Below are positions 49,825 through 59,165 of a stretch of DNA of 64,000 nucleotides, in pieces. Position 1 is the first letter of the stretch; each line of letters starts with the position of its first letter. A program made the translations under genes and the position numbers. This stretch comes from a virus, in the IMG/VR virus record IMGVR_UViG_3300003322_000872, positions 1 through 64,000 of that record. One strand, given 5' to 3'. Under the pieces are notes generated by a model. It was not told the origin of the DNA. It saw only the letters and a program-made list of their open reading frames with translations, and did no database searches.

Positions 49825-50394
49825 ATGACCATCGACCTTAACACCCTTTCGCCCAAGACCATCGTCGAGCTGTTTAACCTTGTTGCCGAAAAGCCGACCA
49901 AGAAGTTCGAGTCCAAGACTGTCGGCATCAAGCGCCTTACCGCCGCTCTCGCCGCCGCGAACAGCGAAGTTTTCGAGACCTCCGGCGAATACGATGTTCG
50001 GCCGATCCCCGCGCCGGAGCCGGTAAAGATCGAGGTAGACCATTCGGCATCTAACGCCCTTATCGCCAATGCGATCGCCAACAATCCGGAGCTCGCCGCC
50101 ATGGTTAAGGTCGATGAGCCAAAGAAGGCCAGGAAGGCCAAGGCCACCAAGACCGAAGGCAAAAAGCGCACGGGCCGCGTAACCCACCTTACTGGCAAGA
50201 AGCTCACGATCCTGCGGGAAGCCAATCCGAAGCGTCCCGGCAGCAAGTGCAACATCCGTTACGAAGTCTACCGCGAGTCCAAGACCTCTGACGACTTCAT
50301 CAGGCTCTGCACTGAGCGCAATCTCGGCAGCCGCCGCGAAATCCTCGGCGATCTGTCCTGGGACAGCAAGATGCAGTTCATCAAGTTGTCCTAA
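49825..50394 (+). CDS. Basic protein with C-terminal WDSK..FI motif
   Basis: A 189-residue protein (MTIDLNTLSPKTIVELFNLV) with a short helical N-terminal domain (ESKTVGIKRLTAALAAA), a Lys-rich linker (KKARKAKATKTEGKKRTGR) and a C-terminal domain ending GDLSWDSKMQFIKLS. The basic linker suggests DNA binding. It has its own promoter and converges on the polymerase gene. The end motif recurs in two other proteins here. Confidence 0.68.
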   Translation: MTIDLNTLSPKTIVELFNLVAEKPTKKFESKTVGIKRLTAALAAANSEVFETSGEYDVRPIPAPEPVKIEVDHSASNALIANAIANNPELAAMVKVDEPKKARKAKATKTEGKKRTGRVTHLTGKKLTILREANPKRPGSKCNIRYEVYRESKTSDDFIRLCTERNLGSRREILGDLSWDSKMQFIKLS

Positions 50395-50396
50395 CA

Positions 50397-52412
50397 TCAT
50401 GCAGCCTTCCGCATCTCAAAAATCTCGCGGTTGCCCTTGCCTCTGTTACGCCGGACCTCTTCGAAAGATAGGGGTTCGGCTTTTTTGTATTCCTCGATCT
50501 CTTGGGATGCCTGACCCCAATTCCATCCATATTGAAGATCAACCTTCATCGGCACCTTAAGGTGCACGACATCGCGCATTATCTCGGCAAACAACGTACC
50601 TGTCTTGGCGTCCCCGATTGGTGCGCATAGCTCATCGTGCATCTGTAGAGCTGGTAGGATACCTGCGCGATAGCACGCTAGCATGGCTAGTTTTGTCTGC
50701 CGCGCGGCGGAGCCTTGGATAAGCCGGTTCATAGCCTTATGCGTAAATGCGCGCCGTAGTCGCTGCCCTGGCCATTGAACACGGGCCTGCTCTATCGGCA
50801 TGGGTGGCTTGTATTCGGACTCCTCATCGCGCCATGCCAGCTCATACATATCGAACCGGCAGCGCGCACCATCCAGCAACCGGATATAGCCACGGTTATT
50901 AGCCCGCCGCGAGCAGAACTCGGCCAGCTTCTTAACGAACGGCATACGGATATGATACTGGGCAACGATCTCCTTAGCCTCATCGATCGGAATACCCAGC
51001 GACACAGCCAACTTAAACAGGCCCATGCCGTACATCAGGCCGAGGTTGATGATCTTGGCCTTCTTACGCTCAATCCCGGTAAGCTCGGCCACCATCGTAT
51101 GGAAGTCAGCATCGGGATTGTTCATGTAGTAATCAACCGCCGCCGTAGACCCCTCCAATTCACACAGGGCGGAGAAGTGAACAGCGAGGCGTGGCTCTTG
51201 CTGGCTATAGTCGCCCGAAGCCCAAAGTGTGTCGAGCTCCGGAAGGAATATCCCCCGGACCAGCGGCGATAGAACCGGATCGCGCCCAGGCATTTGCTGC
51301 AACGGGGGATTGCTGTAGCTAAATCGGAACGATCGAGTGCCACCATCATCGTCCCTAAGCTGATGCACTTCGGCGTGAATGCGACCAAAATGCGTGGAGC
51401 CTAGCAGGTAGCCTCCAATGAACTTTTCAGACATGTTGTTGTATTCACGAGCCGATGCCACCAATCGCGGTAGCCAGTGCTCATGCTTTTCCATCCAGTC
51501 CGACTGGAAGCTACCCTTCTGGGTCTTCGGTGTCTTGGTGTACGGCACCTGCTCTTGCTGGAATGCGCGTTCGAGCGATCCGGGCGAGTTCGCATGCTCC
51601 ATCGTAAACTGGCCCCATCCAAGGTTACGGGCCAGCTCATTTAATATCTCATCGCGTTTGGCACGTAGCTGCGCCATGGTGCCGTCAGCCGCGTTTTCAT
51701 CGATCGGGATGCCCCGCTTACGCATAGCGAGGACCATGGGGACCAGATCGCATTCCAACCGGTATGCGGCTGTTAAATCCTGCGCATGGATTTCCCCGAG
51801 CATGTCTTCCGCCGCAAGTAGCGTGGAGACCGCGTCTTGTTCGGCATATCCACCGACATGACGAGCCGGGAGTTTGTACATTTCAGCTTTTGGATCGATG
51901 CCAAAAGCCGCCGCTGCTTCGCGAAGAGCATCCTCATCCTTACCGGGGACACCACGCCAACGGCAGATAGCATCCAAGGAATAGGACAATCGATTTTCAT
52001 CGAGTAATACCGCCATTGCATGTGTGTCATCTGCCTTGTCGGATGGTATTTGGACGTCTTCGGTTGATAAGCCGCCTTCGTCGTACGAGCGATTTTGAAA
52101 GTATACCCGTTTAGCATTATCGAGGACAGACTGGAGCCAACGGAAGGCTTCGTCGGACGGAAAATTACGGGAGTCAGGATGTCGGACAGGAATGTATGTT
52201 GATTTGACTTCATTGTTAACCTTCCATGCCAGCGAAAAACCGGCGACATAAAAGTCTTCGTCATTAAATACCCAGCCCGGACCCCTCTTCTTTAGCAGGA
52301 CGTCCTTGGTTTCAGTATCCAACGCCACGGGTATCCCACGCGGGATCGTGGGATAATCCTTGGGTTCCTGCCACTTTGTTTCCGGTTCAAATAGGATAAG
52401 TTGATCAGACAA
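50397..52412 (-). CDS. DNA polymerase I-like (family A) replicative polymerase
   Basis: A 671-residue protein. IPVALDTETKDVLL near residue 30 is the 3'-5' exonuclease ExoI motif. The polymerase domain has motif A SGDYSQQEPRLAVHF, motif B KKAKIINLGLMYGMG and motif C ALQMHDELCAP. No 5' nuclease domain is present. The length fits phage family A enzymes. The start overlaps the nucleotidyltransferase stop by 8 bp. It replicates the phage genome. Confidence 0.93.
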   Translation of the reverse strand: MSDQLILFEPETKWQEPKDYPTIPRGIPVALDTETKDVLLKKRGPGWVFNDEDFYVAGFSLAWKVNNEVKSTYIPVRHPDSRNFPSDEAFRWLQSVLDNAKRVYFQNRSYDEGGLSTEDVQIPSDKADDTHAMAVLLDENRLSYSLDAICRWRGVPGKDEDALREAAAAFGIDPKAEMYKLPARHVGGYAEQDAVSTLLAAEDMLGEIHAQDLTAAYRLECDLVPMVLAMRKRGIPIDENAADGTMAQLRAKRDEILNELARNLGWGQFTMEHANSPGSLERAFQQEQVPYTKTPKTQKGSFQSDWMEKHEHWLPRLVASAREYNNMSEKFIGGYLLGSTHFGRIHAEVHQLRDDDGGTRSFRFSYSNPPLQQMPGRDPVLSPLVRGIFLPELDTLWASGDYSQQEPRLAVHFSALCELEGSTAAVDYYMNNPDADFHTMVAELTGIERKKAKIINLGLMYGMGLFKLAVSLGIPIDEAKEIVAQYHIRMPFVKKLAEFCSRRANNRGYIRLLDGARCRFDMYELAWRDEESEYKPPMPIEQARVQWPGQRLRRAFTHKAMNRLIQGSAARQTKLAMLACYRAGILPALQMHDELCAPIGDAKTGTLFAEIMRDVVHLKVPMKVDLQYGWNWGQASQEIEEYKKAEPLSFEEVRRNRGKGNREIFEMRKAA

Positions 52413-53139
52413 TTTCCATTTCCCCGGCTTCTATAGCAGCAGGAGTCCCGTAAGAATGCATAGGTGTCCAGCCACTATAGCCATCCAGCCGTTCTGGTAA
52501 AAGATTGAGCGCGCCGGAAAGATAGAACTCGCCGTTGGTATGGCGAATATCGGAGCGTATCTGTTCGGCGATGGCTTTGTGGATCGATCCTGCACGATTA
52601 AACCGCCAGAAACCAGATTGTGCCCAGCTGCCAATACGGTTCTTCTCGGCCACCTCTAAAACTCTATTAACGTCGTCTTTATCCAGACGAACATAGCTAT
52701 AGATCGGATCACCTTGTGGGTGATGATGGACCATGGTAAGGTTGGCATTAGTCGACAAGAACTTAGCCACGGTGTTCGGATGAAACTCCACGTCGCAGTC
52801 TGTAATCGCCACCGGCTTAGCCGCATTAAGCCCCAACAACCCTCGCAGGACAGTGTGCGATTGACCTTCAGTTTCCCCGGCGATCGATAAAATCTCAACC
52901 CGGCCGAGGTCTTCTTTGAAAATATCAGCAAACCGGTGGTAAAGTTCCTGGGGAACGATGATCCGAATTTGCCAGTCCAACGGAATAGACCATGCAATCC
53001 GCTTGATAATTGGAGCCGAGCTATCCCGCCCGCGCTCCCTTACGTTGATAAGAGCCTTATGTTCTTGATAGCCAGCAGCCTTAAACCGTTCCGACCGACC
53101 CATCGCCGGAATGATTACCGTACCAGAATAGCTGTCCAT
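52405..53139 (-). CDS. Sugar or alcohol phosphate nucleotidyltransferase
   Basis: A 244-residue protein with VIIPAMGRSERFKAAGYQEH near the N-terminus: the G-x-(G/S)-x-R-F pyrophosphorylase loop followed by the Lys in EHKALINV. VAITDCDVEFHPN gives the D-x-D-type metal site. This is the GT-A nucleotidyltransferase fold (GlmU, LicC type). It likely activates a phosphorylated group with CTP or another NTP. Its neighbours (HAD, kinase, glycosyltransferase) suggest a shared pathway to a DNA modification. Confidence 0.78.
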   Translation of the reverse strand: MDSYSGTVIIPAMGRSERFKAAGYQEHKALINVRERGRDSSAPIIKRIAWSIPLDWQIRIIVPQELYHRFADIFKEDLGRVEILSIAGETEGQSHTVLRGLLGLNAAKPVAITDCDVEFHPNTVAKFLSTNANLTMVHHHPQGDPIYSYVRLDKDDVNRVLEVAEKNRIGSWAQSGFWRFNRAGSIHKAIAEQIRSDIRHTNGEFYLSGALNLLPERLDGYSGWTPMHSYGTPAAIEAGEMEIV

Positions 53140-53558
53140 TTTGTATCTTCCCTTACTCGCTGGATTGTTCTAAGGCTGTCATCAAAATAACAGCCTGGTT
53201 CTTCTTGGCCGTTAAGCCAGTCGATTTTATCTTGGAGTGTTTTACCCCAACGGATATCGGCCGAACCTAACACAGGAAAAGTGTCACGAACAGCATTAAC
53301 AGTGGCTTCCGACGCTGATGTTAGAATCGTCCCACCATTGTTTATCCAGAGCTGCATAACTGGTCCTGGCTTACCTAGCATGCGAATATAATGAGCTGTT
53401 ATCCAACCTTTACGCTGATGGACAGATTCATCGGTCCATTCGCTCCAATGTCGCTCATAGAAATCCTTTGGAGGCTTTACACCGAGAGACTCATAAGCCC
53501 ACTCGTTAGCGGCCTTTGTATCAACGATGGTCCCATCCAAGTCCCAAACGAGCTTCAT
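53115..53558 (-). CDS. HAD-superfamily phosphatase
   Basis: A 147-residue protein from ATG 53558 (MKLVWDLDGTIVDTKAANEW) with motif I DLDGT, motif II in TILTSAS, a Lys in GKTLQDKIDW and the motif IV acid pair in GCYFDDS. A small HAD without an obvious cap domain. It overlaps both neighbours. It probably dephosphorylates an intermediate of the sugar or nucleotide pathway encoded around it. Confidence 0.78.
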   Translation of the reverse strand: MKLVWDLDGTIVDTKAANEWAYESLGVKPPKDFYERHWSEWTDESVHQRKGWITAHYIRMLGKPGPVMQLWINNGGTILTSASEATVNAVRDTFPVLGSADIRWGKTLQDKIDWLNGQEEPGCYFDDSLRTIQRVREDTKWTAILVR

Positions 53559-54267
53559 TTTCCAGCCCCAGTACCTTTCCAATCTCGATAGCGACTAACG
53601 ACGCCCATTTACCGAGCGCTGTTACACGGTTATTGTAAGTAGACTCCCGGTATACGATCCGAATAAAATGCATCATACACCAGAACATAGTCCGCCGCAG
53701 GGTATTCTCGTTCATCCCATGGAAGGGATTAAACTGCACATACCCATTGTACAGGAAATCCTCCTTATGTTCATTGGGCGATCCCGCCATGTAGTAGAGC
53801 GCTTGCTCCCATCCAAGAAACGACTGCATTACCTTCCCTCGGTCCACCGAGGGGTACGGGGGGATGCCGTTTCCGGCTGGCCAAGGATCGATAAAGCGCA
53901 TGAGTCGCCCATTCCAGCGCATGTTGGCTAGTGTCGGGTCGCCGTGGGTAAGGCATGGCTCTTCGTCGATCCACTGCGGCACATTAAAGCTAAATCGTTG
54001 CAGAAACCGTTTGCGCCATTCTCGATGATCGAAAGGGTAGGGATTTGACCGCACCCAGACATGATCTTCGAGGGTCTCCATGCCACGGCACAACAGATCG
54101 TGCTCCACCCTTAAGGGCAGATACTCCATGACGATGAAGCCCTGATCCGAGTTGAATTCGCATCGACCCGTGTGGTAGACATTGGGCGCGATCGACCCCA
54201 ACAGCTTATTGTGGGCAACCTCAGTCTCGATCTCCTGATATGGGCCTTCCTTGAGCATCACGGGCAT
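53521..54267 (-). CDS. APH / choline-kinase-like phosphotransferase
   Basis: A 248-residue protein. ATG 54267 or 54258 (MLKEGPYQEIETEVAHNKLL) is chosen because the longer frame would overlap the glycosyltransferase by 275 bp. FIVMEYLPL resembles the kinase hinge, CLTHGDPTLANMRW the catalytic loop (H-G-D-x-x-x-x-N), and LMRFIDPWPAG the Mg-binding D-x-W region. Resembles LicA-like kinases. It may phosphorylate a small alcohol or sugar for transfer to DNA bases; inference. Confidence 0.72.
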   Translation of the reverse strand: MPVMLKEGPYQEIETEVAHNKLLGSIAPNVYHTGRCEFNSDQGFIVMEYLPLRVEHDLLCRGMETLEDHVWVRSNPYPFDHREWRKRFLQRFSFNVPQWIDEEPCLTHGDPTLANMRWNGRLMRFIDPWPAGNGIPPYPSVDRGKVMQSFLGWEQALYYMAGSPNEHKEDFLYNGYVQFNPFHGMNENTLRRTMFWCMMHFIRIVYRESTYNNRVTALGKWASLVAIEIGKVLGLENEARLGLGWDHR

Positions 54268-55123
54268 CACGGTCGACTTTGACCGGCCGAGGATGTCCGC
54301 TGGAGATGAGTGCTTTCTGCCAGTAGACAACGACTTCTTTACGGGGATGTCCTTTATAAGCTCGATCGACGACGCGCACAAGGCCGGGATGGAGTCTTGC
54401 AAGTTTTTCTGCGTCAGCATCGCTGCTCTCCGTTGTGCGCTCGTCGCTAGCCCCGCCGGGGGCGGCATAGGATTTTTGGCCGACGGCGAAATCATTGGTA
54501 AGGACGTTCGGATGGCCGCGCTTTAAGAGCTGGAGCGCGACATCCATATCTTCGCGGGTATCGATGCGATCGAACTCTGCGTCTGCCATCACAGTAGGAA
54601 CATGATAGGCCAGCGCAAGCATCATCCGATTGCCGCCGGTAAGCCATCCGCCATGGCACTTGTCGTTGCCCTGTCGAGGGCCGAAGCCACCATGCGGAAC
54701 CTCCGGAGTGATCCGCTCCATGAGCTCGTTGATCCAGAAGTTGGTGTGATCGGGATCGGAGTCCAGAAGCCGCCAGTCACCCTTTACCTCCTTGTGCTTC
54801 CAGAACCGCGACGTCTCCGACCAATAACGATAATAGAAGAACAAATCATCGTCGAGCATCAAGATTTTTTCGAAGCCGTTATCGACTGCGTACCGCATCA
54901 TCCAAGCACGCTTGGCAGCAATCCGCATGTTGTCATCTGGTTGAGGAACAACCCAGAGATTACTGTAACCGCGATCGTTAGCCAGCCGGACAAGGTGATC
55001 AGCTTCCGATCTCGGACAAAACATGAACGTCCTGGTCCGCAGCTCCGGCGACAGCGACATAAGCGTCTGCTGGTTTAGCACTCGCCCGCGCGTTGGGATA
55101 AAAATTTTGAAGTTGTCCATCAT
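54221..55123 (-). CDS. TET-associated-type glycosyltransferase (TAGT-like)
   Basis: A 300-residue protein from ATG 55123 (TGATG overlap; MMDNFKIFIPTRGRVLNQQT). It has IFIPTRGR, RWA-type helix AAKRAWMMRYAVDNGF, KILMLDDDLFFYYR (D-D-D metal motif), then HGGFGPRQGNDK and ATP-independent GT-A features such as REDMDVALQLLKRG. This pattern fits TET-associated glycosyltransferases encoded beside DNA base-modifying enzymes. It likely glycosylates a hydroxylated pyrimidine in DNA. Confidence 0.75.
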   Translation of the reverse strand: MMDNFKIFIPTRGRVLNQQTLMSLSPELRTRTFMFCPRSEADHLVRLANDRGYSNLWVVPQPDDNMRIAAKRAWMMRYAVDNGFEKILMLDDDLFFYYRYWSETSRFWKHKEVKGDWRLLDSDPDHTNFWINELMERITPEVPHGGFGPRQGNDKCHGGWLTGGNRMMLALAYHVPTVMADAEFDRIDTREDMDVALQLLKRGHPNVLTNDFAVGQKSYAAPGGASDERTTESSDADAEKLARLHPGLVRVVDRAYKGHPRKEVVVYWQKALISSGHPRPVKVDRDARDAQGRPISGDRD

Positions 55124-55959
55124 CAGTCCTTCGGCTTGAAGCGGGTGCCGGATGTTTCGCCCGAAGCATACCGACAATATTTGTCCCACTCACACAAGTT
55201 ATGTTCGATTTCGAACATGGTCATCTGCGGGCCTAAGCGATCCCTCGCTTTGGCCAACAGATCATTAAGAGTAACCTGTAAATTCGGCGGAATTTCGATA
55301 CCGACCGTTACAGCGTTATCCCGACGTTCCTGGTTGGTCATAGGCTTGTAATTGCCCGCCATACGGGACAGTCCGCGTAGCGCGCCGGGGCCGATATAGG
55401 CCCACGACAATTCGTCCTCGTACGGTCCCCATAGCCAACGCAGGTCTTGCATCGTTTGATAAGCGACGAATGGGCCGAGGCCTTGTTTCTTGAGAAGCAG
55501 AACCATTTCCTTGGCCGACGATCGCTTTGTTGGCTCCCAATCGATAATTCGCATTGTGAACCCGAAAAGCTTCTCAATCAAGGTCGCTACACCCGGACGA
55601 TTGTAAAGTCCCCCCGGCACCATGATCCGATATGCATTAGAGAACAATGGTTTGGTATCCTCAAGGATTTTGAGAACATCCTTCTCGTTGAACCACTCTC
55701 CCTCTACAACCGCCTTTAACGAAGTGGTGCGGTTGAGTAGGCGAAAAAACAAAGCGGCATGAAGCTGTTTCAGACCATTTCCGCCAAGACCTAGAATATA
55801 ATTCTTGGCCTCGACAGATGTCCTGTCATCATCGCGAATGACCGAACAGAACTTGTAGGTGTTGATCACCTGATCATCCGACCATGGCCGGGGGGAGCCT
55901 TCCTTCCGGCGGTCAGTCGCGGCCTGTCGCCGCACCATGTATTCTACAATGTCGATCAT
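55123..55959 (-). CDS. 5-hmdU DNA kinase helical domain-like protein (copy A)
   Basis: A 278-residue protein (MIDIVEYMVRRQAATDRRKE) with SPRPWSDDQVINTYKFCSVI then RDDDRTS, later GPFVAYQTMQDLRWL, GPGALRGLSR and FEIEHNLCEWDKYCRY. These match the helical, base-recognising domain of 5-hydroxymethyl-dU DNA kinases (HMUDK_hel type), known from thymine-hypermodifying phages. No kinase P-loop is seen here, so it may be only the DNA-recognising subunit. A paralogue lies at 60086-61006. Confidence 0.75.
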   Translation of the reverse strand: MIDIVEYMVRRQAATDRRKEGSPRPWSDDQVINTYKFCSVIRDDDRTSVEAKNYILGLGGNGLKQLHAALFFRLLNRTTSLKAVVEGEWFNEKDVLKILEDTKPLFSNAYRIMVPGGLYNRPGVATLIEKLFGFTMRIIDWEPTKRSSAKEMVLLLKKQGLGPFVAYQTMQDLRWLWGPYEDELSWAYIGPGALRGLSRMAGNYKPMTNQERRDNAVTVGIEIPPNLQVTLNDLLAKARDRLGPQMTMFEIEHNLCEWDKYCRYASGETSGTRFKPKD

Positions 55960-56474
55960 GCTCGATTTCCATCACCGCCAAGGATATTGGCTTCCGGCGG
56001 CTCGCTCCACTTCTTCATGAACTCTGGCATATCCGACTCCGGTGCTGGCTCTTCAAGGTTAATTGCCTCGACGATTGCTTTGTCCAAATCCTGATCCCGC
56101 TTGGACTCGGCGATCTTGGCAAACCGAACCACTGCCTCCCGCCGCGATATATTCCAGGCCACTGCCAAGGCGGCGAAGACATCCTTGGTGATGTCGAGAG
56201 GATAGACCGGCTCGGTACAACGATCGGATGCCAATGTGGCATATCCGGCGATATCGTTCCAGTGGTCGGGCTCATTCGGATTGCCGGCGAGAATACGCGA
56301 CAACTTGTGGACGATCATATAGCAGGCATGGCGCTTGGTGTCGTCCAAGATCGGCCAGTTCGATTGGCCCATCAGGATACGCATCATATCCCATGTCGCC
56401 GCCGAGTTCTCGCTGTATTCACCATGCGTACCGGCGCGCGTATTGATCAGTTCTTGTGGGGTTACAGTTCCCAT
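55956..56474 (-). CDS. DUF6378-like protein
   Basis: A 172-residue protein (MGTVTPQELINTRAGTHGEY) with CYMIVHKLSRILAGNPNEPD and HWNDIAGYATLAS, the common core of DUF6378 phage proteins. The C-terminal part is acidic. Starts inside the end of the HD-domain gene and overlaps the copy A gene by ATGA. The family is frequent in phage nucleotide-metabolism clusters; the function is unknown to me. Confidence 0.75.
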   Translation of the reverse strand: MGTVTPQELINTRAGTHGEYSENSAATWDMMRILMGQSNWPILDDTKRHACYMIVHKLSRILAGNPNEPDHWNDIAGYATLASDRCTEPVYPLDITKDVFAALAVAWNISRREAVVRFAKIAESKRDQDLDKAIVEAINLEEPAPESDMPEFMKKWSEPPEANILGGDGNRA

Positions 56475-57046
56475 AATGCGATCCTCTTCTTTACATATTG
56501 CGATGCTCGTGCGGCAATCGCTACTTTGAATTGCTCCTCATCGGTCGGGGTTATTTTGGTCCCCACTAACCAACATTGTTCAAGTCGCTCCTCTACCACC
56601 TTCCGGCAGCGGAGAGCGACAAGCCGGGCAAATACGTTGCCCAGCAATTTCTCTTCCTCGCCCCATTCCCACATCTCGATGAATTCGGCGAGCTTAACAG
56701 CCCATTTTTCGTCGGCTGTTACGTCGGGGCCAAGATGCAGGAAGCCCTGCATCCATTGCTCTTGAAGTGACTCCTCCTCCACCCGGTTCATGCCGCCCGC
56801 GATATCCGGGTTATTAGCCTTTACAGGATAGGGTGCGTCGCCGGTCTTAATCTCGCCGCAGTCGTGGCGCACAACGTATGCCATCACATGCGCCGGAACG
56901 TCCGGCCAAATGCAGAGTAGGATGCGAAGGAGCTGCCAGCTGTGCTCGGCGACAGACTGCTCCTTGATATGTGGCCATGTGTGGTAACGAGAAACCCGTC
57001 CGGCCAAGCGGGCATCATCACGGACTTGTGGAACAATATCGGTCAT
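56462..57046 (-). CDS. HD-domain hydrolase (YfbR / 5'-nucleotidase-like)
   Basis: A 194-residue protein with RYHTWPHIKEQSVAEHSWQL, YVVRHDCGEIKTGDAPYPVK and later KLAEFIEMW, giving the H...HD...D metal motif of HD phosphohydrolases, closest in look to YfbR-type deoxynucleoside 5'-monophosphatases. It may remove competing dNMPs and so favour a modified nucleotide in phage DNA. Overlaps its neighbours (ATGA with the 57043 gene). Confidence 0.82.
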   Translation of the reverse strand: MTDIVPQVRDDARLAGRVSRYHTWPHIKEQSVAEHSWQLLRILLCIWPDVPAHVMAYVVRHDCGEIKTGDAPYPVKANNPDIAGGMNRVEEESLQEQWMQGFLHLGPDVTADEKWAVKLAEFIEMWEWGEEEKLLGNVFARLVALRCRKVVEERLEQCWLVGTKITPTDEEQFKVAIAARASQYVKKRIALWEL

Positions 57047-57411
57047 TTGACCTCCTCATAGGTCGCCGCGAAAATATCAGGCTTGCACGGATAATGCTCA
57101 CCCTTCATTCCGGTGATGATCCAGTCGCCGGGGCAGACAATATGTCCGCCCTCCAGCGTGTCGATCCAGCCGTGATAATGCATTCGAATCCCGCAATATT
57201 TACAGGCCCACTCACAATCGACTGCAGGGGAGCGATAATATCGAACAATCTCGCCCTCCCAGCCAAGAACCTTGGCTTCAGCACCCGATATTGTGGTGGG
57301 TTGATCATCTTCGATGGCAGGACGATCGTTGGCATAATCGAGTGGGTGGTCGCCGTTCTTAAACCACTGGGTGGCCTCGATCTCAACAGGCTTCTTGCGA
57401 TATTTGGTCAT
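57043..57411 (-). CDS. Conserved phage protein (PGDWIITG type)
   Basis: A 122-residue protein with the start MTKYRKKPVEIEATQW and the end GDWIITGMKGEHYPCKPDIF. This is a very common, unnamed phage protein family. Three Cys and an HYHG element in the middle could bind metal. Function unknown. Overlaps both neighbours by 4 bp. Confidence 0.78.
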   Translation of the reverse strand: MTKYRKKPVEIEATQWFKNGDHPLDYANDRPAIEDDQPTTISGAEAKVLGWEGEIVRYYRSPAVDCEWACKYCGIRMHYHGWIDTLEGGHIVCPGDWIITGMKGEHYPCKPDIFAATYEEVK

Positions 57412-58541
57412 TTCATCCTCACATCGTCAAAGCGACGAAGCTCCTTGTTCATGCGGCGCGTTATCCACTGGGACGCTGCGATCTTCCAATCAGTCCATTC
57501 GCCCTCCTTCAGCATGGAGAGCGCCTTGCGGTGGTCTTCGCGCCATGCATCGTGCAAGTGTAGCATTGGCTTGGCGATATCATGGAACCAGCCTGAATAG
57601 GCCGTTTCCTTGCCCTCGATGAATTCCTCGCACTGAACGATAAAGTCTTTCGCCGCATCCCGCACTCGCTTGCGGCCGTCGACAGACTTGTAATAATAGT
57701 CAGAGTCCATACCAAGCAGCGATCGGGGCTGTGCCATTCCATATGTGTACGGGTCCATTGTATCAACCGGCGGCCACACCTGATCGAGGACGTTGAGATA
57801 GACGTGGAAATTGTTGGAGACTTGATAATATTTACCAAGTCGCATCCCGGCGAGCCCCGCCACTACTTCGGCCATAACCGACATGTGGACAGCATTAGCC
57901 CCGTATGTCCCCCATACTACATCATTCGACCGGCACGACACCGTAGTGTCTAGTTCCCACACAGAGTCCATAGCATTCCATCGACCCCGGAACATAACAA
58001 GGTCATTACAGGGGATATCCTTCTTCTTGGCCCCAAGGTCTATCGCCGGGTCCCACATAGCCATGACCGCTTGGCGCGACAAGGGATCGTTGAAGAGGAT
58101 TTCACCGCACAACGAAATCTGGTCGACCGGGGGGAATTCCCACATTGCGATCTCGTTGCCTTGAGAGTCAGACGTGCTTTCGCCGACACGAACAGCCTCC
58201 CCCCGGAAATGCTTCCGCCAACGATAGCCATATGCACCGTGGGCTTCACCATTGTCCTCGGCGAACCGCGAGGAGAAGTCCTTGACGAACCGATCGAGGT
58301 AGGTGGCATCGCGCCGCCCCGCCAGCATCCAGATCGACTCGAACAAATGAAAGAACGGATTGGCATCCCGATTCGGCTCGAACAATACCCGCTCGTTCGG
58401 CCGATAGTAAACAGTTGTAACCGGCTCGGACGAAACCAATACATCCCCTGCTCTTGAGGAGCTACGCGATCCACTATGGATGAGGTGCTCCATACCTGCT
58501 TTGTATGCGTCGTTCACATTCCGAGCTTTGATTACATGCAT
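57408..58541 (-). CDS. Thymidylate synthase-like / dUMP hydroxymethylase-like protein
   Basis: A 377-residue protein. FFHLFESIWMLAGRRDATYL and GAYGYRWRKHF match the folate-dependent TS fold. DIPCNDLVMF carries the catalytic Cys. DTTVSCRSNDVVWGTYGANA matches the R-S-x-D and Asn region. The Asn in GANAVH lies where dUMP-specific TS has Asn and dCMP hydroxymethylase has Asp, which favours dUMP. Larger than typical TS (about 260-300). Given the cluster it may make 5-hydroxymethyl-dUMP; plain TS activity is the alternative. Confidence 0.82.
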   Translation of the reverse strand: MHVIKARNVNDAYKAGMEHLIHSGSRSSSRAGDVLVSSEPVTTVYYRPNERVLFEPNRDANPFFHLFESIWMLAGRRDATYLDRFVKDFSSRFAEDNGEAHGAYGYRWRKHFRGEAVRVGESTSDSQGNEIAMWEFPPVDQISLCGEILFNDPLSRQAVMAMWDPAIDLGAKKKDIPCNDLVMFRGRWNAMDSVWELDTTVSCRSNDVVWGTYGANAVHMSVMAEVVAGLAGMRLGKYYQVSNNFHVYLNVLDQVWPPVDTMDPYTYGMAQPRSLLGMDSDYYYKSVDGRKRVRDAAKDFIVQCEEFIEGKETAYSGWFHDIAKPMLHLHDAWREDHRKALSMLKEGEWTDWKIAASQWITRRMNKELRRFDDVRMK

Positions 58542-58559
58542 CTGCTATCTCCTTCTTTG

Positions 58560-59165
58560 CTATCGTCGGGCAGCTCTCTGCCAATACTTACGTCGTATCA
58601 GTGTTAATGGTATCTCAATTTCGTGCCCGTCGATCAACGCAATTACACTGTCCGATTTGGTTTCTAATACTAATGCGACGAGGTCATCATGCGTAAGGTA
58701 GTCTCCTGGATTTGGAGTAGGTCCGGGCCAGATTACTGTAATATGTGGCGTTTCCTTCCAACAAAATTGGTGATACCACTCCCAATCCTGATCAAGTAAG
58801 AACTGCCTATGTGAAGCATGTAGTTGATCCCAACCCAACCATGGTGGTGGCCTATACGGGCCAAGAACAAGCTGGGGATCGCTATATCCCATTTCTTTCG
58901 CCAACTTCTCCGTCTGTGGCACATAGTAGTTATCGAGGAATCCTCGACGTAACCATTCTGTATTAAGACACTTCATATATTTGAGTAGAGCAGGTTCATA
59001 CCCGCGCCACATCTGGGATACAATGTTATAGGAGGCTTTGGTCTCCTTCTCTGGCGATAACACCATGAGATAGTACATGCAAATCGTACGCTGCCGGGAT
59101 AGCTCTGGTGAACTAAAACAATGCGCCGACATAGCGAAGTTTGGATAAGGCAACAGAGTAATCAT
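58560..59165 (-). CDS. Pyrimidine-dimer DNA glycosylase-like (MSMEG_6728 type)
   Basis: A 201-residue protein beginning MITLLPYPNFAMSAHCFSSP, then ELSRQRTICMYYLMVL and MWRGYEPALLKYMKCLNTEW, which match the MSMEG_6728 / Pyr_excise-like family. A DNA glycosylase reading is by family resemblance; the phage protein could instead act in base modification or its protection. It overlaps the 59162 gene by ATGA. Confidence 0.65.
   Translation of the reverse strand: MITLLPYPNFAMSAHCFSSPELSRQRTICMYYLMVLSPEKETKASYNIVSQMWRGYEPALLKYMKCLNTEWLRRGFLDNYYVPQTEKLAKEMGYSDPQLVLGPYRPPPWLGWDQLHASHRQFLLDQDWEWYHQFCWKETPHITVIWPGPTPNPGDYLTHDDLVALVLETKSDSVIALIDGHEIEIPLTLIRRKYWQRAARR

Noticed and set aside
53521-54495. 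324-codon form of the kinase gene
   Set aside because: The first ~75 codons overlap the glycosyltransferase gene out of frame and are not kinase-like; ATG 54267 or 54258 is preferred.
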